Shown piece by piece: positions 1-8,213 of a stretch of DNA of 19,647 nt (its first letter is position 1; each line of letters begins with the position of its first letter). A program made the position numbers and the translations under genes. A model generated the notes under the pieces. It was not told the origin of the DNA. It saw only the letters and a list, made by a program, of their open reading frames with translations, and made no database searches. The stretch lies in assembly GCA_910577935.1 (NCBI GenBank), contig CAJTOT010000051.1:1-19647 (forward strand). Reading direction: 5' to 3'. This DNA is from an uncultured Hungatella sp. (GTDB taxonomy: Bacteria > Bacillota > Clostridia > Lachnospirales > Lachnospiraceae).

Positions 1-39
1 CTGGTCTATCCGGCTGAATGACTCTCCTCACTTAAACAT

Positions 40-273
40 CGCCGGTTTTAAGCCTGCTCCTTCGGCAGGCTTAGAACCGGTATCTCATATACCTTTTCAG
101 GCTGTCAGGTAATGACTTCCAGACGGCGTCGCCGCGCTTCCTGACCGGACTGCTTTCGCAGGAAACGCGGCGACCATGGACCGCCTGCAGCGCGCGGGGC
201 TCCGGTTTCCGAATATTCCTCAGTGGGAACTGATAAAAATGGTGTCCCTCACGCCTCCCCAATTTACCTGACC
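40..273 (-). ncRNA. Candidate structured RNA downstream of glnN (class unknown)
   Basis: No convincing gene is present, but the minus-strand RNA would be heavily base-paired. A 9-bp long-range stem joins 264-272 with 104-112. Inside it, 159-174 pairs with 128-143 over 16 bp with one G-U pair, which is a mismatch if the plus strand is transcribed. A small hairpin lies at 220-233. Outside the long stem are a short hairpin (79-93) and a 16-bp hairpin (42-57 with 65-80, one G-U pair). None is followed by a T-run, so these are not simple terminators. An SD-like GAGGAG follows at about 24-29 on the minus strand, so a gene may begin just beyond the left edge. It could be a mobile-element RNA such as an IscB/IsrB-type RNA, a cis-regulatory leader, or a structured 3' UTR. 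The pairings are seen; the class is not known. Confidence 0.4.
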
Positions 274-274
274 A

Positions 275-2392
<2,118 letters not shown>

Positions 2393-2424
2393 AATACTCC
2401 CATCCTCTCTCTGCCGCTTTCCGT

Positions 2425-2453
2425 ATTATACTTAAAAAAATAAAGTCAGCAGA
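2425..2453 (-). promoter_or_regulatory. Putative promoter of glnN
   Basis: A perfect TATAAT (-10) lies on the minus strand at 2425-2430, ending 32 bases before the glnN ATG. No good -35 hexamer sits at 16-18 bp spacing; the closest matches there are weak. The call rests on the -10 box and its position between the upstream terminator and the gene. Confidence 0.45.
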
Positions 2454-2462
2454 CACTTTAAC

Positions 2463-2498
2463 CAAAAATGGCGTCCTCCTCAGAACCAGGAGAACGCC
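2463..2498 (-). terminator. Intrinsic terminator after fba
   Basis: Read on the minus strand, 2488-2498 and 2470-2480 form an 11-bp stem (GGCGTTCTCCT with AGGAGGACGCC, one G-U pair) with a 7-base loop, followed directly by ATTTTT. It lies about 70 bases after the fba stop codon and just upstream of the glnN promoter. Confidence 0.85.
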
Positions 2499-2569
2499 GT
2501 TGTTCTTTACTTAGATAAGATAAACCATTTCAAGTAAAAAATCAAGTAGTTTTTAATATTTTTTCTTTT

Positions 2570-3433
2570 TTAAGCCTTTCCCACAGAACCGAACAGTTCC
2601 ATCTTCTCTTTCACTGTAGCCTTGATAGCCTCCGCGCCCGGCGCAAGAAGCTTTCTCGGGTCAAATCCCTTGCCCTGGAGATCCTTGCCTGCCTCGATGT
2701 ACTTGCGGGTAGCCTCAGCGAAGGACAGCTGGCACTCTGTGTTAACATTGATCTTGGCCACGCCAAGGCTGATAGCCTTCTTGATCATGTCAGCCGGGAT
2801 TCCCGTGCCGCCGTGAAGCACCAGAGGCATATCTCCCACCTTCTCCTTGACTGCCGCCAGGGTCTCAAAGCTCAGTCCCTGCCAGTTCTCCGGATATTTG
2901 CCGTGGATGTTGCCGATGCCTGCCGCCAGGAAATCAATGCCCAGATCAGCGATAGCCTTGCACTCGTTGGGGTCTGCGCACTCGCCCATGCCCACAACGC
3001 CGTCTTCCTCGCCGCCGATGGAGCCGACCTCCGCCTCAATGGACAGGCCCTTCTCCTTACATATCTTTACCAGCTCTGTGGTCTTTGCCACGTTCTCCTC
3101 GATGGGATAATGGGAGCCGTCAAACATAACAGAAGAAAATCCCGCTTCGATGCACTTTAAGCATCCTTCATAGCTGCCGTGATCTAAGTGAAGCGCTACG
3201 GGAACCGTAATCTTTAACTCCTCAAGCATTCCGTTAACCATGCCTACCACTGTCTTGTAGCCGGTCATATACTTGCCTGCGCCCTCGGATACCCCCAGAA
3301 TCACGGGAGACTTAAGCTCTTCTGCCGTCAGCAGGATGGACTTTGTCCACTCCAGATTATTGATGTTGAACTGACCTACCGCATACTTGCCGTCTCTTGC
3401 TTTTTCAAGCATTTCTCTTGCTGATACTAACAT
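2570..3433 (-). CDS. fba: Class II fructose-1,6-bisphosphate aldolase
   Basis: Zinc-dependent aldolase of glycolysis and gluconeogenesis, which cleaves fructose-1,6-bisphosphate to glyceraldehyde-3-phosphate and dihydroxyacetone phosphate. The 287-residue protein is full length for the FbaA/GatY family. Visible features are the catalytic and zinc-ligand pair in LHLDHGSYE (D84, H85), the further zinc ligands H178 (GNIHGKYP) and H207 (VLHGGTGIP), and the phosphate-binding stretch INVNTE (228-233). The start ATG at 3433 follows GGAGGGG seven bases upstream. It has its own promoter (3497-3525) and terminator (2463-2498), so it is probably monocistronic. A tagatose-bisphosphate or other ketose-bisphosphate aldolase is the alternative within the family, but overall similarity favours housekeeping fructose-bisphosphate aldolase. 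Confidence 0.94.
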   Translation of the reverse strand: MLVSAREMLEKARDGKYAVGQFNINNLEWTKSILLTAEELKSPVILGVSEGAGKYMTGYKTVVGMVNGMLEELKITVPVALHLDHGSYEGCLKCIEAGFSSVMFDGSHYPIEENVAKTTELVKICKEKGLSIEAEVGSIGGEEDGVVGMGECADPNECKAIADLGIDFLAAGIGNIHGKYPENWQGLSFETLAAVKEKVGDMPLVLHGGTGIPADMIKKAISLGVAKINVNTECQLSFAEATRKYIEAGKDLQGKGFDPRKLLAPGAEAIKATVKEKMELFGSVGKA

Positions 3434-3496
3434 GTCAAAACCCCTCCATCTCTTATAATGTGATTCTATTTGCAGATTATCACCTGCATTGTTTTA

Positions 3497-3525
3497 AGTA
3501 TACAACATTCCCGGTGATTTGAAAA
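3497..3525 (-). promoter_or_regulatory. Sigma-A-type promoter of fba
   Basis: On the minus strand, TTTTCA (3520-3525, 4/6 match to TTGACA) and TATACT (3497-3502, 5/6 match to TATAAT) are separated by exactly 17 bp. The start point would fall about 55 bases upstream of the fba ATG. The promoter occupies the 122-base gap after the thrC stop codon. Confidence 0.6.
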
Positions 3526-3555
3526 GGTAAAAAACGCTTCTTTTCATGGTCAATA

Positions 3556-5055
3556 TTAGATGACATTCAGTCCCAGGATATCCCTCACCGTCTCCTTCAT
3601 GCCTTCCGCGTCACACTCCCTGTCATGGCGGACAGGCGCCGTACGGACCTCCTCCACAGCCCCGGGAATCTTCATGGCGGAAACCTGGTTTAAGAGGTCG
3701 ATGACGGCAAATTCATCCTCCGGAAGACGGCTGTCTCCCACGGCCTCCATCACGCTTCTGGCGAACTTGTAGGGACTGGCCGTGGAAGCGATGACTGTCT
3801 TTGTCTCGTCGCCGGTGTCTTTTTTGTACTTTTGGTACACCGCCGAAGCCACACCGGTGTGAGTATCCATCACATAGCCCGTATCCTTGTACACCTGCCT
3901 GATAGCCGCTTTGTCCTCCTCTTGAGTGGCAAATCCGCCCAGGAAATCCGCCATCCTCTCTTTCATCTCTTCGGTGACCGTGTACTCTCCCCGCTCTGCC
4001 AGGTCCGCCATCAGCCCTGCGGTTCTCTCCGGGTCGCACCCGGTACTGAGATAGATCAGGCGCTCCAGGTTGCTGGAGATCAGGATATCCATGGAGGGAG
4101 AGATAGTTAAAAGGAAGTCCCGCTTCCTGTCATAAACTCCCGTGCGGAAGAAGTCGTACAGCACCTTGTTGTCGTTGGAAGCGCAGATCAGCCTGCCTAT
4201 GGGCACTCCCATCTCCTTGGCAAAATAAGCCGCCAGGATATTGCCGAAGTTTCCTGTGGGAACCGTCACGTTGATCTTCTCTCCGTCAGCGATCTCCCCG
4301 CTGTGCAGAAGCTGACCGTAGGCATACACATAGTATACGATCTGGGGAACCAGTCTTCCTATATTAATGGAATTGGCAGAAGAAAATACAAATCCCTTCT
4401 CCTCCATCTCCCGGGCCAACTCTTTATCTGCGAAAATCCGTTTCACGCCTGTCTGGGCATCGTCAAAATTCCCGTGAATGGCCACCACCCCAGTGTTGTC
4501 CCCTTTTTGAGTCACCATCTGCAGCTCCTGAATTCTGCTGACCCCGTTTTTCGGGTAGAAGACGATAATCCTGGTGCCCTTCACATCCGCGAACCCGGCC
4601 ATAGCCGCCTTTCCCGTGTCCCCCGATGTTGCCGTCAGAATCACGATCTCCTTGTCCAAGTGATTCTTCCTGGCCGCGGTGGTCATGAGATAAGGCAGGA
4701 TAGACAGGGCCATATCCTTAAACGCGATGGTGCTGCCGTGAAACAGCTCCAGATAGAAAGCTCCGTCCGCCTTTGCCAGAGGCGCGATAGCCTCTGTGTC
4801 AAACTTGCCGTCATAGGCGCCGTCAATACACGCCTTCAGTTCCTCTCGGGTAAAATCCGTGAGAAACAGCTTCATCACCTCATATGCCGTCTCCTGGTAA
4901 GTTTTTCCCGCAAGCTCTTTCATGGAAATATCCAGCTTCGGTATCCGGTTGGGCATAAACAGCCCCCCGTCGCAGGCAAGGCCTTTTAAAATGGCCTGGG
5001 ACGATGTGACGCCGCTCTCCCCGCCCCTGGTACTCTGGTAAACTATATTCATCAT
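3556..5055 (-). CDS. thrC: Threonine synthase (PLP-dependent)
   Basis: Converts O-phosphohomoserine to threonine and phosphate, the last step of threonine biosynthesis, in the cytoplasm. The N-terminus (IVYQSTRG) and the PLP-lysine block HGSTIAFKD (lysine about residue 113) are typical of the longer, about 500-residue ThrC group also found in E. coli and fungi. TATSGDTGKAA follows, and TVPTGNFGN is the glycine-rich phosphate-binding loop. The reading frame stays open upstream to an ATG at 5151, but that extension is unlike ThrC and crosses the promoter. The tandem ATG ATG at 5055 and 5052 sits seven bases after GAGAGG and is preferred, giving 499 (or 498) residues. It is probably a single-gene unit. 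Confidence 0.93.
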   Translation of the reverse strand: MMNIVYQSTRGGESGVTSSQAILKGLACDGGLFMPNRIPKLDISMKELAGKTYQETAYEVMKLFLTDFTREELKACIDGAYDGKFDTEAIAPLAKADGAFYLELFHGSTIAFKDMALSILPYLMTTAARKNHLDKEIVILTATSGDTGKAAMAGFADVKGTRIIVFYPKNGVSRIQELQMVTQKGDNTGVVAIHGNFDDAQTGVKRIFADKELAREMEEKGFVFSSANSINIGRLVPQIVYYVYAYGQLLHSGEIADGEKINVTVPTGNFGNILAAYFAKEMGVPIGRLICASNDNKVLYDFFRTGVYDRKRDFLLTISPSMDILISSNLERLIYLSTGCDPERTAGLMADLAERGEYTVTEEMKERMADFLGGFATQEEDKAAIRQVYKDTGYVMDTHTGVASAVYQKYKKDTGDETKTVIASTASPYKFARSVMEAVGDSRLPEDEFAVIDLLNQVSAMKIPGAVEEVRTAPVRHDRECDAEGMKETVRDILGLNVI

Positions 5056-5107
5056 AAATAATCCTCTCATTCCTTGCAGTATTATGTCCTGACAGCATTC
5101 TGGCGCT

Positions 5108-5136
5108 ATTTTAGCATAGTTTTCACTGCAGCGCAA
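5108..5136 (-). promoter_or_regulatory. Extended -10 promoter of thrC
   Basis: On the minus strand, TTGCGC (5131-5136), a 17-bp spacer and TAAAAT (5108-5113) are visible. TG lies one base before the -10, an extended -10 element that can make up for the weak -35. It is 52 bases upstream of the preferred thrC start and within the frame that would encode the rejected N-terminal extension. Confidence 0.55.
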
Positions 5137-5179
5137 TACAGAGTCAGACACCCTGGCTCATGACTAATCGGCAGAGTGA

Positions 5180-5797
5180 TCAGTCACGGTATGAACAATA
5201 ACCCTCCAAGTCACTGTTCACATGGGTTCTCAGCAAGTGGGCGGACCTGCCGGAACAGTAACCCGTCCAGCCAAACACCAAAGTCAGCAGAGACAGATAC
5301 TCCTCGTAAAACGGATATTCATTAAAGTCCGCAAAAAATTTCACCATGCTCTCATAATACCACGCATGAAGTCTTTTATCCTTAGCCCGGAATTTCTTCC
5401 ATATCTCATCCTTCACCACCAGATAATCCTTGGCTGTGCTTCTCAGATTGCTCAGTTTATCCCCAAAGGCTAAAAGCCTGTCCTCCCTTCCCGCCGTCTC
5501 CAGCCGGTCAATGGTATCCTGTTTTCTCTCAATCCAGGTCTTTGACTTGTCCTCACTCTCTGTCCTGACCAGTTGGGCAACGCGGGTTCCGAATTCCTGT
5601 TCCAACGTCTCATAAGTCACTCCTGCGTCTTCAATCACGTCGTGAAGATAGGCAGCAGCGATCAGATTCTCATCGTCTGTCATCAGCGAGACGATCATCG
5701 CCACCTCCATGGGGTGGGAAATATAGGGAATCTGGCTTCCCTTCCTCATAACCCCCTCATGGGCTCTGGCGGCAAATTCTGCGGCTTTCCTAATCAT
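5180..5797 (-). CDS. HD-domain protein, small (p)ppGpp hydrolase-like (MESH1/SAH type)
   Basis: A 205-residue stand-alone HD phosphohydrolase domain similar to the hydrolase half of RelA/SpoT proteins. The expected metal and substrate residues are present with RelA/SpoT-like spacing: H28 (YISHPMEVA), H52-D53 and E56-D57 (LHDVIED), and D113 with N117 (GDKLSNLR). The synthetase, TGS and ACT regions are absent, so the likely role is to remove pyrophosphate from (p)ppGpp or a related nucleotide in the cytoplasm. The ATG at 5797 follows AGAGAGGAG by four bases. It has a promoter of its own in the divergent region and lies 124 bases upstream of thrC. The fold and active site are seen; the alarmone substrate is inferred, and other nucleotide substrates are possible. 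Confidence 0.8.
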   Translation of the reverse strand: MIRKAAEFAARAHEGVMRKGSQIPYISHPMEVAMIVSLMTDDENLIAAAYLHDVIEDAGVTYETLEQEFGTRVAQLVRTESEDKSKTWIERKQDTIDRLETAGREDRLLAFGDKLSNLRSTAKDYLVVKDEIWKKFRAKDKRLHAWYYESMVKFFADFNEYPFYEEYLSLLTLVFGWTGYCSGRSAHLLRTHVNSDLEGYCSYRD

Positions 5798-5841
5798 AGG
5801 ACTCCTCTCTGTATTCTGTTTTCGGTTAAAAAGACTATTTC

Positions 5842-5870
5842 ATCATAACACAAATTTATAGAATTTAGAA
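5842..5870 (-). promoter_or_regulatory. Leftward promoter of the HD-domain gene
   Basis: The minus strand carries an extended -10, TG-T-TATGAT (hexamer 5842-5847), with a weak -35 TTCTAA (5865-5870) at 17-bp spacing. It lies 45 bases upstream of the ATG at 5797 and back to back with the rightward promoter at 5878-5906. Confidence 0.5.
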
Positions 5871-5877
5871 GATAAAC

Positions 5878-5906
5878 TTGTAAGAAAGACCATTTTCTGA
5901 TATGCT
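5878..5906 (+). promoter_or_regulatory. Rightward promoter of the membrane-protein gene
   Basis: TTGTAA (5878-5883), a 17-bp spacer and TATGCT (5901-5906) on the plus strand, 33 bases before the ATG at 5940. Both hexamers match 4/6. The -35 starts eight bases from the opposing promoter's -35. Confidence 0.5.
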
Positions 5907-5939
5907 ATTAGTTGTTTGAAAAAGGAGGTTTAATTCTAT

Positions 5940-6695
5940 ATGAGCGCACGTACATACCGCGGCTCCCGCCCTTATAAATACAAGCGTCCTGTGGACTCTG
6001 ACCTGATTGAGCTGCTTCTCTTCTTTATACTGCCGTTCATCGTGGTCAACAGCATCATTTTCTTTCTCGCCACCACCAAGCCAAAATATGAGCTTGTGGT
6101 AAAGGGCACCAACGACTACCGGACCACAGAAATTACATTTACCATCAAGTCCTTTATGCCCCTTAAAGAAGTGACTGTGAAGATGGATTCCGAGCCTGTG
6201 AATCTCACCAAAGTGGGCAACAAGACATACAGCGCCACCATCGACCACAACGGCTCCCTGGAAATCTATATGAAAAATTTTAACAACATGGCTCTCCTGG
6301 ACTATGAGTATATTGATATTCTCGACAACGAGGCGCCTATTATCGAGGATTATTCCTTTGAAGACGGCATCCTCGCTTTCACCATCACCGACACTCAGTC
6401 CGGTGTTGACTTCAGCTCCATCATAGCCCACACACCCTCCGGGGAAGACTGCCTGCCTCTCAGCGTGGACACAGAGACCGGACGCATATCTTTTCAGATG
6501 GACCCTTCCCAGAGATTTACAGTGTCCGCCAAGGATATGTCCGGCAATGAGTTCCTGACCACTTTCTCCCTCAACGATCATCCGGAAGACGGAGAGGCCG
6601 AGGGCGGGATAGAAAGCGGGGGCGACGGCGGAGAGGGCAGCTCTGACGGAGCCGGCAGCGGAGAGAACGGCGCAGAAAGCCCGGCAAGCGTGTAA
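5940..6695 (+). CDS. Membrane-anchored extracytoplasmic protein with Ig-like region, unknown function
   Basis: The 251-residue protein begins with a basic cytoplasmic stretch (1-21), followed by one strongly hydrophobic segment (about 22-44) that fits an uncleaved signal anchor placing the rest outside the cell. Residues about 48-210 are beta-rich and read like one or two bacterial Ig-type domains (for example DNEAPIIEDYSFEDG and ITDTQSGVD near the middle, and FTVSAKDMSGNEF at the end). The tail from about 213 is low-complexity Gly/Ser/Glu/Asp. The start is well supported by AAAGGAGG ten bases upstream and a promoter at 5878-5906; a terminator follows. No enzyme motif is seen, and no family was recognised beyond the Ig-like appearance. 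A 281-codon open frame on the opposite strand is a shadow. Confidence 0.8.
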   Translation: MSARTYRGSRPYKYKRPVDSDLIELLLFFILPFIVVNSIIFFLATTKPKYELVVKGTNDYRTTEITFTIKSFMPLKEVTVKMDSEPVNLTKVGNKTYSATIDHNGSLEIYMKNFNNMALLDYEYIDILDNEAPIIEDYSFEDGILAFTITDTQSGVDFSSIIAHTPSGEDCLPLSVDTETGRISFQMDPSQRFTVSAKDMSGNEFLTTFSLNDHPEDGEAEGGIESGGDGGEGSSDGAGSGENGAESPASV

Positions 6696-6708
6696 CAGAC
6701 ATTTCCGC

Positions 6709-6755
6709 AAAAGCAGGAAACCTAATCATGATTAGATTTTCTGCTTTTCTTTTTT
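6709..6755 (+). terminator. Intrinsic terminator after the membrane-protein gene
   Basis: AAAAGCAG (6709-6716) pairs with CTGCTTTT (6741-6748). The stem extends inward through GAAA/TTTT and the palindrome CTAATCATGATTAG, and CTTTTTT follows. It starts 13 bases after the stop codon at 6695. In the other direction only a short TTTT follows, so it could also weakly stop leftward transcripts from the aSec operon. Confidence 0.85.
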
Positions 6756-6764
6756 AAAAAGAAC

Positions 6765-6793
6765 TTGTGATGTCCAGTTATAGATGCTATAAT
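6765..6793 (+). promoter_or_regulatory. Strong orphan plus-strand promoter
   Basis: TTGTGA (6765-6770, 4/6), an exact 17-bp spacer and a perfect TATAAT (6788-6793) preceded by TG at the extended -10 position. It is the best promoter match noticed in the window, yet no intact plus-strand gene follows. Transcription would start near 6800 and run through a hairpin-rich stretch and the gene remnant at 6937-7103, then antisense to the gtf3 gene ending at 7168. Confidence 0.65.
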
Positions 6794-6936
6794 AAATGCA
6801 AAGCAATGATTTCTGCGGCCGGCGCCCTTTAGGGTCAGGAGGCCGGTTCTGCAGCCTGTGCTGTGTCTGTAAAGATTCTGTTCTTTCTAACCTGAAATCC
6901 TGCTTTTAAAAATCCCATATGAAAATAAAAATATAA

Positions 6937-7103
6937 AAGCAGGAGGAGAGAAAGCTCCACGAGACCGTGGAACTGGCAGTAAGGCTTCAGGACAGAGACC
7001 GGCAGATATTTGTACTGGCGGGGAACTTCCTCCGGCAAAGATAGCTGAATACTCTGGATTAGACCTTAAGACGGTGACGGAGCTTTCGCAGAATGTGTCT
7101 TGA
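6937..7103 (+). pseudogene. Decayed 3' end of a lost gene (possibly Rpn/transposase-like)
   Basis: Two overlapping frames read like protein. From 6937 one gives KLHETVELAVRLQDRDRQIF and a few more residues until a TAG at 7042. The other gives ELPPAKIAEYSGLDLKTVTE from 7023 and ends at a TGA at 7101-7103. The first resembles a helical segment, and the second resembles the C-terminal IAE-TGL-EE-V motif found in Rpn-type PD-(D/E)XK putative transposases. A frameshift or internal deletion near 7020 would join them. No start codon with a ribosome site is visible; a TAA sits just upstream at 6934-6936. The family link is by eye and uncertain. The fragment lies between the orphan promoter and the end of the aSec operon. 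Confidence 0.35.
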
Positions 7104-7167
7104 ATGCCAGAAAAGGAAAGGAGGGAGGGGACGGAACAGACACCGCCGCCACTCCCTTTACAAGGAA

Positions 7168-8172
7168 TTACAATCCCAGCAGCAGATAATTCACCGTATC
7201 AAGCAGCAATTTCTTCGTAAAGAACCCTCCCCTTACGAGAAAACTGATATTTTTTATGTTGTTCACCAGCTGGTAATATTCTTCCTCTGATATGTTTGTT
7301 ACGATATCAGCCGCTTCTTCAAAAGAATCTACAATAAATCCCAGCCCCTGCTCTGACACTGTCTGCTCATGGACCAGCCCTTTCTGCATAATTACAGGAA
7401 TCCCGGCCGCCAGGTATGTAGATAGTTTGTGAGGTTGATTATATTTATAGTATTCTGACCGGTCTGTTTGTTCCCATACCAGACCAAATCCTCCCTCCGT
7501 ATATGCTGTCAGCAACTCTACAGTATTTTTCCACCCGCTTGGCAGAATATTCTTTCCGTTTTTGCCTATTTCAAACTCTTTATTTGTGAACCAGCAAAGC
7601 GGGACATCCTGGTTCCAGAATGTTATAGACTTAAATCGATTTGGCGATCCTGAGAAAAACACCTGTCTCCGAAACTCCGGCGTCTTCACCTCACCGGTAA
7701 AAGGCAGATCCCACATAGACTGAACTAAGGTCTTTTTCACCGTCAGCCCCTTCTCCTGAAGAAATGCCAGCATACGCTCAGAAGGGACGATCACAAGGTC
7801 CGCCATATTGTAGATCTGGATAAACTCAAGAAGATTTTTCTCAGGCGCGCCCTCAAACATCATGGTAATCACGTCATGGATGAAGATGGCGAGACGGATA
7901 TTTTTTCGTGTACGGATATTATTTACCAGGGCCCTGTCGTAAGAGGCAGCGTTCCAGGTAGGGGACTGGAAGATGACGATATCTCCTTCTTCCACAGCAG
8001 AGGTGATACCATCCAGCCGTTTTCTCAGTTCCTCTTTCGAATCACATTCCACCGGATATTGATAAAGCCCCATCTCCGTAAACCCCAGCTCCCTGGCAAT
8101 TTTCGTCACATTTCTCTGGGCAAGGGCATGTGTACCCCATGCGCCGTATAAATTCGTGATATGTATTTTCAT
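7168..8172 (-). CDS. gtf3: Gtf3-type adhesin glycosyltransferase, free-standing copy
   Basis: A 334-residue cytoplasmic glycosyltransferase of the Gtf3 family. In streptococci this family adds glucose to the GlcNAc that GtfA/GtfB place on the serine-rich-repeat adhesin. Visible features are the family N-terminus (ITNLYGAWG), VIFQSPTWN (66-74), the IFIHDV block (96-101), TEGGFGLVW (225-233), PHKLSTYLAAGIPVI (247-261) and the C-terminal GGFFTKKLL. It aligns end to end with the C-terminal half of the gene upstream, with roughly half the positions identical by eye. It is the last gene of the operon, 41 bases after the fusion gene, with GGAG upstream of its ATG. Sampled lines are clearly AT-richer (about 35-42% GC) than its neighbours, so it may have a separate origin. 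Donor and acceptor sugars cannot be read from the sequence. Confidence 0.85.
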   Translation of the reverse strand: MKIHITNLYGAWGTHALAQRNVTKIARELGFTEMGLYQYPVECDSKEELRKRLDGITSAVEEGDIVIFQSPTWNAASYDRALVNNIRTRKNIRLAIFIHDVITMMFEGAPEKNLLEFIQIYNMADLVIVPSERMLAFLQEKGLTVKKTLVQSMWDLPFTGEVKTPEFRRQVFFSGSPNRFKSITFWNQDVPLCWFTNKEFEIGKNGKNILPSGWKNTVELLTAYTEGGFGLVWEQTDRSEYYKYNQPHKLSTYLAAGIPVIMQKGLVHEQTVSEQGLGFIVDSFEEAADIVTNISEEEYYQLVNNIKNISFLVRGGFFTKKLLLDTVNYLLLGL

Positions 8173-8213
8173 ATCCTGCTTCTCCTTACTCCATTGTGCG
8201 GTACAGTTCCGTT

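Larger units (their letters stand above)
6756..7167. other. Intergenic stretch at the distal end of the aSec operon
   Basis: No intact gene. Besides the orphan promoter and gene remnant it contains an imperfect GC-rich hairpin near 6811-6853, a perfect 10-bp inverted repeat CCTGCTTTTA/TAAAAGCAGG (about 6899-6908 and 6934-6943), and a small hairpin TCCACG-CGTGGA near 6956-6971. None has the T-run of a clear leftward terminator, so the 3' end of the aSec transcript is not defined here. Confidence 0.5.

Noticed and set aside
71..262. 63-codon minus-strand open frame downstream of glnN
   Set aside because: It runs through the paired arms of the hairpins, lacks a convincing ribosome site and gives an Arg-rich sequence with no recognised motif. 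The RNA structure explains the region better.
5056..5151. Longer N-terminus for thrC from ATG 5151
   Set aside because: The extension is unlike threonine synthase, contains the promoter and lacks a good ribosome site. ATG ATG at 5055/5052 has GAGAGG.
5865..6710. 281-codon open frame on the minus strand opposite the membrane-protein gene
   Set aside because: The plus-strand frame has a strong ribosome site, promoter, signal anchor and terminator. The minus-strand protein looks random and its start overlaps the promoter region.
6899..6943. Terminator for the aSec operon
   Set aside because: The 10-bp inverted repeat has a 25-base AT loop and no T-run after it in the leftward direction, so it is not a convincing terminator.
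6835..7038. 67-codon minus-strand open frame in the intergenic stretch
   Set aside because: No ribosome site. It runs opposite protein-like frames on the plus strand and crosses an AT-rich inverted repeat, so it is probably chance.
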